Position numbers and translations under genes: made by a program | Shown: piece after piece, positions 1-9,210 of the stretch | Layout of the letters: each line of letters opens with the position of its first letter | Numbering within the stretch: position 1 is the stretch's first letter | Assembly (NCBI GenBank): GCA_027493675.1 | Contig: JAOSKI010000014.1 | Location: 1-32,694, forward strand | DNA: 32,694 nt | Source: Microthrixaceae bacterium | GTDB taxonomy: Bacteria > Actinomycetota > Acidimicrobiia > Acidimicrobiales > Microtrichaceae | Reading direction: 5' to 3' | Notes under the pieces: generated by a model | Told to the model about the DNA's origin: nothing | What the model saw: the letters and a program-made list of their open reading frames with translations, nothing else | Databases searched by the model: none

Positions 1-776
1 GTGGTGGGCAGGATCATCCGCGCGAGCGAGATGGCATCGTGGAACACAGCCGTATCGCAGGGCGGATGGCCCGCCATCGATGTACCTGACTTGGGGAGGA
101 AGTTCTGGACGATGACCTCCTGGATGTGGCCATGGCGTTCGTGTGCCTCTGCGATGTGCGCCAGTGCCTCCGCTCGGTCTCGACGGCTCTCACCGATGCC
201 CACGAGGATCCCAGTGGTGAAGGGTATTCCGAGGCGGCCGGCGGCCTCGATCGTGGCGATCCGGCGCTGTGGGGCCTTGTCCGGTGCGCCTCGATGACAG
301 GCCAAATCCTCGCGCGTGGTCTCCAACATCATCCCTTGGGAGGGAGCCACCTCCCGTAGCACGCGGAGCTCGTGCTCGGTGAGGGCCCCGGCATTTGCGT
401 GAGGCAGGAGCCCGGTCTCATCCAGCACCACCCGGGCTGCGTGGACCAGATAGTCCACCGTGGAGGAGTGGCCGTGGGAACTGAGCCACGCACGGGCAAC
501 CTCGTAGCGGTCCTCAGGTGCTTCACCCAGGGTGAACAAGGCTTCATGGCACCCGGCCATGGCGCCGGCGCGTGCGAGCGTGACCACTTCGTCGATCGGC
601 ATGAAGGCCGAGTCCATGCGTGCGGGTGGCTGAGCGAAGGTGCAGTAGCCGCAGCGGTCCCTGCACAGCTTGGTGAGCGGGATGAACACCTTCGGGGAGT
701 AGGTGATCCGTGTTCCGAAGGTCTGGTCACGTCGCTCCCTTGCCATCTCGGCGAGCTCAGCGGTTGGCGAACTCAT
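1..776 (-). CDS. cofG: 7,8-didemethyl-8-hydroxy-5-deazariboflavin synthase, CofG part (3' end outside window)
   Basis: Radical SAM enzyme that, with CofH, makes the F0 chromophore of coenzyme F420 from a tyrosine adduct and a pyrimidine precursor. The frame is open from 776 down to base 1, so about 258 N-terminal residues are visible and the C-terminus is missing. The [4Fe-4S] site is the C-x3-C-x2-C run CRDRCGYC near residue 36-43, preceded by ITYSPKVFIPLTKL. Further family blocks are EALFTLGE, LPHANAG, GMMLETT, FTTGILVGIGE and GHIQEVIVQNF. The ATG at 776 is the first good start after the regulator that ends at 842. Whether CofG stands alone or is fused to CofH, as in mycobacterial FbiC, cannot be seen. 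Family assignment is firm. Confidence 0.93.
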   Translation of the reverse strand, partial: MSSPTAELAEMARERRDQTFGTRITYSPKVFIPLTKLCRDRCGYCTFAQPPARMDSAFMPIDEVVTLARAGAMAGCHEALFTLGEAPEDRYEVARAWLSSHGHSSTVDYLVHAARVVLDETGLLPHANAGALTEHELRVLREVAPSQGMMLETTREDLACHRGAPDKAPQRRIATIEAAGRLGIPFTTGILVGIGESRRDRAEALAHIAEAHERHGHIQEVIVQNFLPKSGTSMAGHPPCDTAVFHDAISLARMILPT

Positions 777-841
777 GAGGTCGTCGAGGAGTCGACGGCG
801 CTGCGAGCCGGCCGGCGGCGGGGCTGGAAGGTCGGTGAAGG

Positions 842-1368
842 TCAACGCGGGCTCCTCGTGGCTGGGTTCGTCGGTGCGCTCGAACCGGGGCCAGGCCGAC
901 CGGCGATCTCCGTTGGCCCGAAATCCTCGTCGCATTGCCGGCAGTGGAAGCCGAGATCGACTTCGGTGCCGCAGGGGCATGCACGAGGATCGTCGGCGGC
1001 GCGCCGTCGCTGAGCCAGCGGTCACCCCAATCCATGAGGCCTACCAGCACAGGTGAGAGCTGCGTCCCATGTCGGTGAGGCGGTACTCGAAGCGCCGGCT
1101 GGGCCATGTACTGGCGCCGCGAGAGAACGCCTGCGCTCACCAGTCGGCTGAGGCGTTCCGAGAGCACGGCCTTCGGGATTCCCAGGTCCCGACGGATCTC
1201 CTCGAAACGGCGGATGCCCCGGAAGGTGTCACGCAGGATGAGGATGCTCCAGCGGTCACCGATCACATCGAGCGCACGGGCGATCGAACACGCAGGGGAT
1301 CCTGACGTCAGGTCGGCGACCGGCTGAGCCGGCTCACCAGCGGGTGCGCCATCAGTAGCGGATTTCAC
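842..1368 (-). CDS. HxlR-family winged-helix transcriptional regulator (frameshifted)
   Basis: DNA-binding regulator of the HxlR type. The core reads CSIARALDVIGDRWSILIL, then RGIRRFEEIRRDLGIPKAVL and SERLSRLVSAGVL, which is the typical winged helix, and LVGLMDWGDRWL follows. Between about 1060 and 1105 the frame leaves and returns: the other frame gives RFEYRLTDMGR, the expected wing. Near 965 it shifts again, into a tail with CGTEVDLGFHCRQC, a cysteine-containing end often seen in this family. The GTG at 1368 is chosen because a TAGGGT hexamer lies 8 bases upstream. It is followed 66 bases later by cofG on the same strand, so both could be read from one promoter. The signal it senses is unknown. 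Confidence 0.82.
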
Positions 1369-1376
1369 GGGACCGG

Positions 1377-1382
1377 ACCCTA
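1377..1382 (-). promoter_or_regulatory. -10 element TAGGGT of the HxlR gene, leaderless spacing
   Basis: TAGGGT on the minus strand ends 8 bases before the GTG at 1368, with no ribosome binding site between. This matches the TAnnnT plus 6-9 base pattern found before many genes here and suggests transcription starts at or next to the start codon. Confidence 0.6.
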
Positions 1383-1408
1383 ACACGGTTCGCTTTCCGA
1401 ACCGTGTT
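1382..1408. promoter_or_regulatory. Perfect 11-bp inverted repeat, probable operator
   Basis: AACACGGTTCG, five bases, then CGAACCGTGTT: both arms are perfect complements. It lies directly upstream of the TAGGGT hexamer of the HxlR gene, where RNA polymerase and a repressor would compete, and 20 bases past the transketolase stop. No T-rich tract follows the hairpin on either strand, so an operator for self-control by the regulator is more likely than a terminator. Binding is inference. Confidence 0.6.
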
Positions 1409-1427
1409 GGGAGCACTTCTGGAACAC

Positions 1428-3414
1428 TCAACCCAGAAGGGATCTCGCCGCCTTCGCCACCGCATCCGAGGTGACACCGAGCTTCTCCATCACCACCGGC
1501 CCGGGAGCGGACGCTCCGAATCGATCGATACCCACACTCGCTTCGGCCCAACGCTGCCAACCTGTGGTCACGCCCGCCTCCACCGACACGACCGGCACGC
1601 CGGGTGGGAACACCGAGGAGCGGTAGTCGTCGCTCTGGGCCTCGAAGCGCTCCCATGTGGGCATCGACACCACGGACACAGCTACGCCATCGGAGCGGAG
1701 CAACCGCGCCGCTTCGAGCGCCACCGCCACCTCGGTGCCGGTCCCCACAAGCACCACGACAGGATCATCGTCGGTGTCGAGCACGTAGGCGCCCTTGGCC
1801 ACACCGTCGAGCGCGAGCGACGCGGTCCCTTCAAGGGTCGGCGTCGACTGGCGACTCGTGATGATGGCAACCGGCCCGTTGCCCTCGACGGCCAACTTCC
1901 ACCGCCCGACACCTCGTTGCCGTCCGCTGGCCGGAGGACGGTCAGACCGGGGATCAGGCGAAGCGACATGATGTGTTCGACCGGCTGATGGGTGGGGCCG
2001 TCCTCGCCGACGCCCACCGAGTCATGGCTCCACACGAAGACGCACTTCGCACCGCTCAGCGCTGCAAGGCGTACCGCGGGGCGCATGTAGTCCGAGAAGA
2101 CCAAGAAGGTGCCCGAGACCGGAAGGACACCACCGTGCAGCGCCGCACCGACCAGTGCGGACCCCATCGCATGCTCCCGGATCCCGTAGTGGATCTGCCG
2201 GCCACCCGGTGTCGACCGCTGGAAGGCCGTTGTGTCGCTCAGCTTCGTGCCGGTGTTGCCCGTCAGGTCCGCGGAGCCGCCGAGGACTCCGGGTACGACA
2301 CGGTCGACGGCGTTGAGGACCGACTGGCTGGCGACACGGGTTGCAGGGGAGTCGCCCTCAGAGAAGCTGGGGAGCGTCTGCACCCAGTCGTCGCCCAGGG
2401 GACGCGACGCCAGCGTCGCCTCCCATTCGGCGGCGCGTCCCGAGAGAGCCGCAGCACAACGCTGCTCCCAGTCGAGACGGGCGGGGGTGCCCCTGCGCCC
2501 GGCCTCGCGGTAGTACGCGAGCACGTCGTCGGGCACCCAGAACGGCTCGTCGGGCATGCCCATGACCGCCTTTGCCTCGGCGATCGTGGTGGCGTCGAAC
2601 GCGAGGCCGTGCGCGGCGGGGTCGTCGAGGTGTGTGGGCGACGGGTATCCGATGTGGCTCCGCATGATCACCAGGCTCGGACGCTCGTGTTCGGCCCGGG
2701 CAGCGACCAGGGCTGCTTCCATGGCGTCAAGGTCCTCAGAGGCGTCGCCCAGGTCCGTCACGTGCCAGCCGTAGGCCTCGAAGCGTCCGACAGCGTCGTC
2801 GTCGAGTGCCAACTCGGTGGGCCCGTCGATCGAGATGTGGTTCTGGTCGTAGACGTATACCAGCCGACCCAGGCCCAGGTGACCGGCCAACGAGGCTGCT
2901 TCGTGGGAGACACCCTCCTCAAGGTCTCCGTCGGAGACGATCGCGTGGATGTGATGGTCACAGACGTCCTGCCCGAAGCGTTCACGAAGCGACTGCTCGG
3001 CCAGCGCCATGCCGACGCCGTTGGCGAACCCCTGTCCGAGCGGTCCCGTGGTCACCTCGATGCCGACGGTGTGGCCGACCTCGGGGTGACCGGGCGTCGA
3101 CGATCCCCATTGCCGGAACTCACGGAGATCATCGAGGGTCAGGCCGTAGCCGGCGAGGTACAACATCGCATACTGGAGGATCGATGCATGGCCGCAGCTG
3201 AGGATGAACCGGTCGCGGTCGGCCCAGTGCGGAGCCGTGGCGTCATAGCGAAGCACCCGGGTGAACAGCACATGGGCAAGTGGCGCCAGTGCCATCGCAG
3301 TGCCTTGGTGCCCCGAACTTGCGGCATGTGGGGCATCCATGGACAGGCCGCGGATCACGTTGATCGCGCGGAGTCGAGGTCGTCGGCCTGCGTCGTGTCG
3401 TCACTCGGGGTCAT
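1428..3414 (-). CDS. tkt: Transketolase (two frameshifts)
   Basis: Thiamine-diphosphate enzyme of the non-oxidative pentose phosphate pathway, moving two-carbon ketol units between sugar phosphates in the cytosol. Visible blocks in order: IRGLSMDAPHAASSGHQG near the N-terminus, FILSCGHAS, GPLGQGFANGVGMA, the ThDP/Mg site VSDGDLEEGVSHEA leading to DQNHISIDG, the pyrimidine-domain run IHYGIREHAMG, HDSVGVGEDGPTHQPVEH, and the C-terminal VVVLVGTGTEVAVALEAA. The frame shifts near 3375, between the start MTPSDDTTQADDLDSA and INVIRGL, and near 1900, between RPADGNEV and WKLAVEGNGP. Corrected length is about 661 residues, normal for the family. The ATG at 3414 has a GGAG about 9 bases upstream. Confidence 0.95.
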
Positions 3415-3546
3415 TCGCTGTCACTCCAGTCGGATCGCGCGGTGTCTGCTTTTCCGCTCGCGTGGCGTGTCCGGGAACCGAACTCCAGGCCGACCGCATG
3501 CTACAGACCCGTGGGACCGGGTCCCGCAGGGCTCGAACGAGGGTGA

Positions 3547-4664
3547 TCAGGGGCCGATCCGAATGACCAGAACGACGTGTCCCACCGCCTCGTAGCGTGC
3601 CGGACCACCCCAGAGCACACTGCTCGCGAGCGGCCCGACGACGTGCCCCGCCTCCGGTTGTGCTGCGGCCCGGTACCCGTCGGGGAGATGACCGAGCCGA
3701 GGTCGTCGGTGGGCATCACCAGGGCTGTGCCGCCTGATCGCTTGCCGAGCACGGCGGAGAGCTGTTCGGCGACCGCGCGCTCACTGCGAATTGCGGGCCG
3801 GACTCTCATGCCGGGCGTCAAGGGCCTCGATGTCGTGAGTCCCAGCGCGGATCGCCGTGCGGCGACGAGGCGATCGTCCCCGGGAACCAGGAAGCCCACC
3901 TGTGTGACGCCGTGGAGACGGTCGGCCTCCACCGAGTGCAACCGTGCCTCCAGAAGCTCCGCGGCCGGGACGTCATCGAGGGCGACGAGTTGGCCGTCGA
4001 TCACCGAGGTGATCGTCATGGGTGGTGTCGCGGCGTTGGTCATCGCCTCGGTGCCATGCACGAGATGAACCGACGCTGCCTCGGCGACGATGTCCACGAA
4101 CAGGGCTCCGGCGCGGTGTTCGATGCCGTCATGGAGCAATCGGGTGGCAGCGCCGTCGCCACCGCCGCCGAGTCGACAGCCCACCAGGGAGACCTCGCCG
4201 GGCAGGCCGCCCACCGGACTGGGTGGGGCGCAGCTGACACTGAGGGGATCGGTGAAGAGGATGCGCAGCCGCCGCGATGGAGGCGACCCTGCCGTGACCG
4301 CAGACGCGTGAGCCGGCCCTGAGGCTCCTGGGCAACCCGATGCGAGATCCCCGAGATCGTCGAGGTGACCGAGCGATGCTTCTCCGGGGGCGAAGGCGAC
4401 CACTGCAAGAGCCGGTGTACCACGCGCGATTCGTCCACCCATGAGCACTCCCGTGCTCTCCATTCCGGCAACGCCCGATGCCCCCAGGAGCGCGGTCAGG
4501 GCACTGGCGATGTCGACAAGTGCCCCACCGAACGGAGGACCCACGAGGCACAGCACCTCACTGAAGCCACTCGGAGAGGCCTCAAGCAGCGACCCGGCGC
4601 ATTCGGCCACCGCGTGAGTGGGGATCGGATGCTCCGATGTGGCGACGGCCACCCGCGGACTCAT
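3547..4664 (-). CDS. FIST-domain protein, putative sensor
   Basis: Resembles FIST N plus FIST C proteins, a family linked to signal transduction and small-ligand sensing. The N-terminal half begins MSPRVAVATSEHPIPTHAVA and continues with FSEVLCLVGPPFG, a paired LLGASGVAGMEST and GTPALAVVAFAPGE. The C-terminal half has LRILFTDPLSV, GEVSLVGCRLGGGGDG, TRLLHDGIEHRAGAL and SVIDGQLVALDDVPAAELLE. After about 3675 the frame seems to move, because the alternative frame ends in the more protein-like RYEAVGHVVLVIRIGP with a stop at 3547. Corrected length is about 372 residues, usual for the family. A GTG at 4685 is an alternative start. No catalytic residues are known for this family and its ligand is unknown. 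Confidence 0.58.
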
Positions 4665-4756
4665 CCCGGAAGCCGATCCATGCACATTCCCCGGTTCTAT
4701 CAACTCTGCAACCCGAGCCCACGCGGCAGTGGCACGCCAGGTGGGCGCCCACCCCG

Positions 4757-4762
4757 TACGAT
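4757..4762 (+). promoter_or_regulatory. -10 element TACGAT of the acyl-CoA synthetase operon
   Basis: TACGAT ends 8 bases before the ATG at 4771 and no ribosome binding site is visible, so a leaderless transcript is likely. It lies in the 106-base divergent gap between the FIST gene and the acyl-CoA synthetase genes. Confidence 0.5.
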
Positions 4763-4770
4763 GGCACGCC

Positions 4771-5430
4771 ATGCGCCGCACGCTTTCAGAGTCGGACTCC
4801 CAGGCGCTGCTCGCGACCTACGGTGTCAGGTTCGCTCCCGAGGAGCTCGTCGGGGATCCCGATTCCGCCGTGGTCGCGGCAGAGGGGTTCGGCTACCCGG
4901 TGGCAGCGAAGCTCTGTGGTGAGAACATCGCGCACAAGACCGAGAGGGGCCTGGTACGTCTGTCGCTGAGGTCCGCCCACGAGGTGCGCGCCGCGGTGGG
5001 CGAACTGCTCTCCGCCGCGCTGCCTGACGACCGGGCCACCGGGGTGCTGGTGGCCCCGATGATCAGGGGCGACCGCGAGCTCATCGCAGGAATCGCCACC
5101 GACCCGCAGTTCGGCCCCACCGTGATGCTCGGGGTTGGAGGCGTCATGGCGGAGGCGGTGGCGGACGTCTCGGTTCGGCTTGCCCCGATCACGCAACTCG
5201 ATGCCGCCGAGATGATCGAGGAGCTCCGTTCACAGGCGCTGATCGCCGCGTTCAGGGGTGAGCCGCCGGTCGATCGTGACGCGCTCATCGAAGTGCTCCT
5301 GTCGCTGTCGGATGCCGCGACGGCAACCGAAGGGGCCACAGTCGTGTCCGCGGACATCAACCCCCTGATCATCTGCGGCGGGGTTCCGGTGCCAGTTGAC
5401 GCCCTGGTGGAGCAACAGGAGCGTCGGTGA
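4771..5430 (+). CDS. NDP-forming acyl-CoA synthetase, ATP-grasp (beta) subunit
   Basis: About 219 residues of the ATP-grasp_5 type. This subunit binds nucleotide and exchanges phosphate with the histidine of the partner subunit in ADP-forming acyl-CoA synthetases, which link acyl-CoA breakdown to ATP formation or the reverse. Supporting blocks are SDSQALLATYGVRFAPEELV at the start, GYPVAAKLCGENIAHKTERG (the Lys and HK-E-G signature), ATGVLVAPMIRGDRELIAG, FGPTVMLGVGGVMAEAV and the closing VVSADINPLIICGG. The frame is intact. The stop overlaps the GTG of the alpha gene by four bases, so the two are translationally coupled. The acyl substrate cannot be told from sequence. Confidence 0.85.
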   Translation: MRRTLSESDSQALLATYGVRFAPEELVGDPDSAVVAAEGFGYPVAAKLCGENIAHKTERGLVRLSLRSAHEVRAAVGELLSAALPDDRATGVLVAPMIRGDRELIAGIATDPQFGPTVMLGVGGVMAEAVADVSVRLAPITQLDAAEMIEELRSQALIAAFRGEPPVDRDALIEVLLSLSDAATATEGATVVSADINPLIICGGVPVPVDALVEQQERR

Positions 5431-6920
5431 GCGTCGCTCGCACCCATGAGAGGTATCGGGCTCTGTTCGAACCGCGCGGGGTGGTGGTTGCCGGGGCCTC
5501 CACCCACCCGGGCAAGTTCGGTTTCGTGAGCTTGCACAACATCCTCGCTTGCGGCTACCGAGGAGATGTCTTCGCCACCAACCGGGACGGCTCCACCGTT
5601 CTCGGAGTGGACTGCCTGCGCTCGCTCTCCGAGCTGCCCGAAGGTGTCGCCGACCTGATTTTCGTGTGCACGCCCAAGTCCGTCAACGCCGAACTGCTGA
5701 GGGTTGCGGCATCGAAGGGATTCGCGCCGCCTTCCTCACCACCGCCGGATACGGGGGAGGCGGGTGAGCAGGGCAGGCGCGACGAACGGGAGCTGGTGGC
5801 CCTCGCCGAGGATCTCGGCATCCTGCTGGTCGGGCCCAACGGCCAGGGTGTGGTGTCGACCCCGGCGTCGTTGTGTGCCCAGATAGTTGCGCCGTATCCA
5901 CCCGCAGGGTCCATCGGGGTGGCGAGCCAGTCAGGCAACTTCGTGTCCAGCTTCCTCAACTGGTCGTGCGCAACGGGTGTGGGGATCTCACGGGCGGTCT
6001 CGGCGGGCAACGCAGTCGCCACTTCGGTTCCCGACTTCCTGGACTTCTACTCACAGGACCCTGAGACCTCCGTGGCTCTCGCCTACATGGAGGGCATCGA
6101 GGACGGTCGCTCGGTGGCCGCGACGTTCTCTCGGGTGGCCGCGGTGAAGCCACTGGTGGTGCTCAAGGGTGGTGCCACCGCCGGAGGGGCCAGGGCCGCC
6201 GCCGGGCACACCGGGTCGCTTGCAACCGACGACCGCACGTTCACGGGCGTGTGCGCCCAGAGCGGCGCCACCCGTGCGTCGACCGCGGAGGAGGCCTTCG
6301 AAGCAGCGGCGACCTTCGCCACACAGCCCCTCCCGGCAGGCAATCGCGTTGCGGTGCTCACCACCGCGGGTGGATGGGGAGTGGTGACCGCGGATGCGAT
6401 CGTGCGTCACCGCGATCTGGAGTTGGCGACACTGCCCGATGACCTGCGCGATGCCATCGACGAGCTCCTTCCACCGCGTTGGAGCCGAAGCAACCCCATC
6501 GACCTCGCCGGCGGCGAGACGCGCGACACCGTCCCGGAAGTGCTGCGACTCGTCGCGGAACACGAGGAGGTCGACGCGGTGGTCCACCTCGGGTTGGGGA
6601 TACAGGCCAACCAGGCCAGGATGATGCGCGAAGGCGGCTACTACGGCGTCGAAGGTGAGGACACCAACGGGATCCAGCGCATCGTCGCCTACCACGAACG
6701 CCAGGACGCCCGCTTCGCCGAGGCTGCGGCGGAGCTCTCGATGGCAACCGGGAAGCCCATCCTCACCGCGACGGAGCTGGCGATGGCGTTCCCGGGCAAC
6801 GCCGGACCGACAGCCGTGCGCGCCGCGGGACGGGTCTGCTATCAGTCCGCCGACCGCGCGGTGACCGCGCTGGTTCATCTCGTTCGCAGGGCCCGCTTCC
6901 TGCAACGGAGGGCGTCGTGA
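5427..6920 (+). CDS. NDP-forming acyl-CoA synthetase, CoA-binding/ligase (alpha) subunit
   Basis: Holds a CoA-binding Rossmann domain (RYRALFEPRGVVVAGAST, then GDVFATNRDG and LIFVCTPKSVNAEL) and two succinyl-CoA-ligase-like domains. GPNGQGVVSTPASL and GVASQSGNF are typical. The phosphorylated histidine is in RAAAGHTGSLATDD at about residue 263, and VLTTAGGWGVVTAD and SNPIDLAGGETRDTVPEVL follow. It acts with the ATP-grasp protein encoded just upstream; the order beta-alpha as separate genes differs from the common fused alpha-beta chain. From about 5720 to 5755 the open frame reads a proline-rich stretch while the neighbouring frame gives the expected AAFLTTAGYG, so two compensating indels probably lie there. 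About 497 residues as read. Confidence 0.87.
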   Translation: MSVARTHERYRALFEPRGVVVAGASTHPGKFGFVSLHNILACGYRGDVFATNRDGSTVLGVDCLRSLSELPEGVADLIFVCTPKSVNAELLRVAASKGFAPPSSPPPDTGEAGEQGRRDERELVALAEDLGILLVGPNGQGVVSTPASLCAQIVAPYPPAGSIGVASQSGNFVSSFLNWSCATGVGISRAVSAGNAVATSVPDFLDFYSQDPETSVALAYMEGIEDGRSVAATFSRVAAVKPLVVLKGGATAGGARAAAGHTGSLATDDRTFTGVCAQSGATRASTAEEAFEAAATFATQPLPAGNRVAVLTTAGGWGVVTADAIVRHRDLELATLPDDLRDAIDELLPPRWSRSNPIDLAGGETRDTVPEVLRLVAEHEEVDAVVHLGLGIQANQARMMREGGYYGVEGEDTNGIQRIVAYHERQDARFAEAAAELSMATGKPILTATELAMAFPGNAGPTAVRAAGRVCYQSADRAVTALVHLVRRARFLQRRAS

Positions 6921-8441
6921 GAGAAGGTCAGGAGCCCATGGCACCGCCGGTGGTTAGGCGGTCATCGAAGGCCCGCCGTAAGGTCGTCTCGCCTGGATCT
7001 CCTGCCGCCGGGGCGACGGTGTGGCTCGCCGTCGTGTGCCTGGTCGCGGGTCTGGTCTCCATGGCCGTGTCCTGGGTGTCCGGCCGGCCACCTGAGTCGC
7101 GGAGCACGACTGAGCACGGCGACCAGACCGCCGAAGCCGTACCCGTCACGCCGGTCCTGTCAGCACGGCGCGTGCCGGAGTTCACCACCGCGATGGTTCC
7201 CGGTCGTGCGATGGCGGCGGCTGTGAAGCCGGTGACCGACGCCGCTCCACCCGACACCTGCATAGGGGTGGGCGACGGCACCGAGTCGCTGTACCTGCAC
7301 AACGGCTCGGCTCCGCTTGTGCCTGCCTCCAACCAGAAGATCCTCACTGCTTCGGCCGCCCTGGACCTCCTCGGACCCGACGAGACGTTGACGACCACCT
7401 TCGCCGGCAAGGGACCCATGCGCGATGGGGTCATCGAGGGTGACCTCTTCATGATCGGGGTGGAGATCCGGTCCTGACCACGGACGCCTACCAGGCTCGC
7501 CAGCAGCATGGGCACTTCCCCGAGACGGATCTCGAGGCTGTGGCGGATCGGCTGGTTGCCGGCGGCCTCCGGAGGATCACCGGGGCCGTGGTCGGCGACG
7601 CCGGAAGGTACGACGCTCAGCGAGGTCTTCCCGACTGGAAGCCGAGTTGGCAGGCTGGAGGGACGGTCGCGCCGCTGTCGGCACTGCTGGTGAACGACGG
7701 ATGGTTGATGGATCCAGTCACAGGCGAGGGTCCGGGCGGCCCGGCGCCGGACCCGGCGCAGCACGCAGCTGCCGTCATGGCACGGCTCCTCACCGACCGG
7801 GGTGTCGTCATCGCCGGCGGGGCACGTTCGGGAACGACTCCCGCCAACCCCCACACGCTGGCGGTGGTGGAGTCACCACCCATGTCGACGATCGCCGAAC
7901 AGGTCCTGACCTTCTCGGACAACACCACGGCGGAGTTGCTCCTCAAGGAGATGGGGGTTCGCTCCGGCGCCGGTGGCTCAACAGAAGAGGGGGTGGCGGC
8001 GGTGACCGCCTGGGCCCGCGAGAAGGGCCTCGTCGAGGAAGGCTGGGCGATGGCGGACGGCTCGGGGCTCTCCTCGGGCAACCGCGTCACATGCTCGATG
8101 CTTGCCGCTCTGCTCCGGCGCGCAGGCCCCGATTCGGTGCTGGCCGACGGGTTGGCGGTACCGGGAGGGACGGAACCCTCCAGGGCCGATTCACCGCCGG
8201 TGATCTTCCAGAACGCCTACGGGCGAAGACGGGCACCCTCAACGAAGTGAGTGCGCTCTCCGGTTGGTTCAGCGGCATCGAGGGCACGATGCTCGACTTC
8301 GAGTTCGTCCTCAACACGAGGGACCGACGGGTTGGTGTCGCAGATCTCGCTCTGCAACAGAGGCTCATCGATGCGCTGACGAATCAGCCGGTGCCACCAC
8401 CCGTCGAGGCAGCGGGTCCGCTTCAACCATCCGACGACTGA
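6917..8441 (+). CDS. dacB: D-alanyl-D-alanine carboxypeptidase/endopeptidase, class C PBP (PBP4/DacB-like), frameshifted
   Basis: Peptidase family S13 enzyme that trims or cuts peptidoglycan cross-links outside the membrane. The N-terminus has one membrane anchor (WLAVVCLVAGLVSMAVSWV). The active-site triad is visible: S-x-x-K in VPASNQKILTASAALDLL near residue 140, S-x-N in TFSDNTTAELLLKEMG, and KTG in RAKTGTLNEVSALSGW. DGSGLSSGNRVT is another family block. The frame changes near 7468 (into TTDAYQARQQ) and near 8175 (from VPGGTE into GTLQGRFTAGDL). The GTG at 6917 overlaps the stop of the upstream gene in a GTGA. Why a wall enzyme follows an acyl-CoA synthetase is not clear; shared transcription is inferred from the overlap. 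Confidence 0.88.
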
Positions 8442-8493
8442 TGGTGACGGCTGGCTCTCCCCGTGTTCTCCGGGTTCGCGTCACGCGGTCCAT

Positions 8494-8499
8494 TAGGGT
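8494..8499 (+). promoter_or_regulatory. Possible -10 element TAGGGT upstream of the small membrane-protein operon
   Basis: TAGGGT in the 141-base gap after dacB. No start codon sits at leaderless distance. The chosen start at 8583 has its own ribosome binding site, so a 5' leader of about 75-80 bases would be implied. Confidence 0.35.
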
Positions 8500-8582
8500 T
8501 CGGGGTCGTCGTAACGCGACTGCGCCGGCACATCACCATGAACCACCGCGGCGAACGCGCCCCGCGAACCACAGGAGTCACC

Positions 8583-9002
8583 GTGCCAGGATCCGATGCC
8601 ACCGACCAGACGACCCCGCCAGGGGCCCGGCCGTGGTCACCTCCACCTGCATCGAAGGGTCCCGTGGAGCAGCTCATGGAGCTGAAGGACCTGATCGTCA
8701 CCTACGCCCGCCAGGAGACCGTCGATCCGCTGAAGACCCTGGGGCGCTATCTCGGCTTCGGGATCACCGGTGCGCTGCTGATCGGCCTCGGTTGGGTGTT
8801 CGCCCTGCTGGCGCTGTTGCGTGGCCTGCAGCGAATCTCGTTCTTCAACAACGTCGACAACCTGAACTACGTCATAGAGGCTGACGGCGGAACATGGAGT
8901 TGGTTGCCCTACCTGATCGTGACGCTTGTCGGCATGGTGGTCGCCGCCGTGTACGGTCGGATGCTCGTCAATCGTCTCGAACAGACTGGAGAGCCGAAGT
9001 GA
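8583..9002 (+). CDS. Phage-holin-superfamily-like integral membrane protein
   Basis: About 139 residues with two predicted membrane segments, ITGALLIGLGWVFALLALL and LPYLIVTLVGMVVAAVYG. They follow a cytosolic part with VEQLMELKDLIVTYARQET, a layout like actinobacterial proteins annotated as holin-like (Act superfamily) membrane proteins. The GTG at 8583 is chosen because AGGAG lies five bases upstream; an ATG at 8538 is possible but lacks such a site. The stop overlaps the GTG of the next gene. Function is unknown. Its place after a peptidoglycan carboxypeptidase hints at an envelope role, which is only inference. Confidence 0.62.
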   Translation: MPGSDATDQTTPPGARPWSPPPASKGPVEQLMELKDLIVTYARQETVDPLKTLGRYLGFGITGALLIGLGWVFALLALLRGLQRISFFNNVDNLNYVIEADGGTWSWLPYLIVTLVGMVVAAVYGRMLVNRLEQTGEPK

Positions 9003-9210
9003 GCATGCACAACGACCGGGTGACACCCGAGGACATCCGCTCGAAGCTCACCGAGATCAGGGAGAGGCCACCGAGCAGGTCGAGGCCGCCAAGAACCAGC
9101 TCATCGCAGTGGGTGCCCTGGTGGGGATCCTACTGCTGATCGTCGCATTCCTCCTCGGGCGGCGCGGTGGGAAGCGGGCATCCGCCGTCATCGAGGTGCG
9201 TCGCAGCTGA
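8999..9210 (+). CDS. Small single-pass membrane protein (frameshifted)
   Basis: Starts GTG overlapping the stop of the holin-like gene and reads VSMHNDRVTPEDIRSKLTEI. It then needs a one-base shift near 9062 to continue as EATEQVEAAKNQLIAVGALVG, followed by the membrane stretch ILLLIVAFLLG and a basic tail. Corrected length is about 70 residues. The amphipathic charged helix before one membrane segment suggests an inner-membrane protein with its N-terminus in the cytosol. I recognise no named family. Tight coupling to both neighbours suggests the three act together. Confidence 0.5.

Noticed and set aside
1..730. Long open frames on the plus strand and a second minus-strand frame (329-730)
   Set aside because: They are shadows of cofG. 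Only the cofG frame shows the radical SAM cysteines and family blocks over its whole length.
1382..1408. Rho-independent terminator for transketolase
   Set aside because: The hairpin is strong, but no T tract follows on the minus strand (transcript direction) and the hairpin touches the regulator's -10 hexamer. It also lies upstream of the HxlR gene, 20 bases beyond the transketolase stop on the promoter side.
1973..3595. 540-residue plus-strand open frame
   Set aside because: It lies antisense to transketolase, has no recognisable domain and a composition typical of a GC-rich reverse frame.
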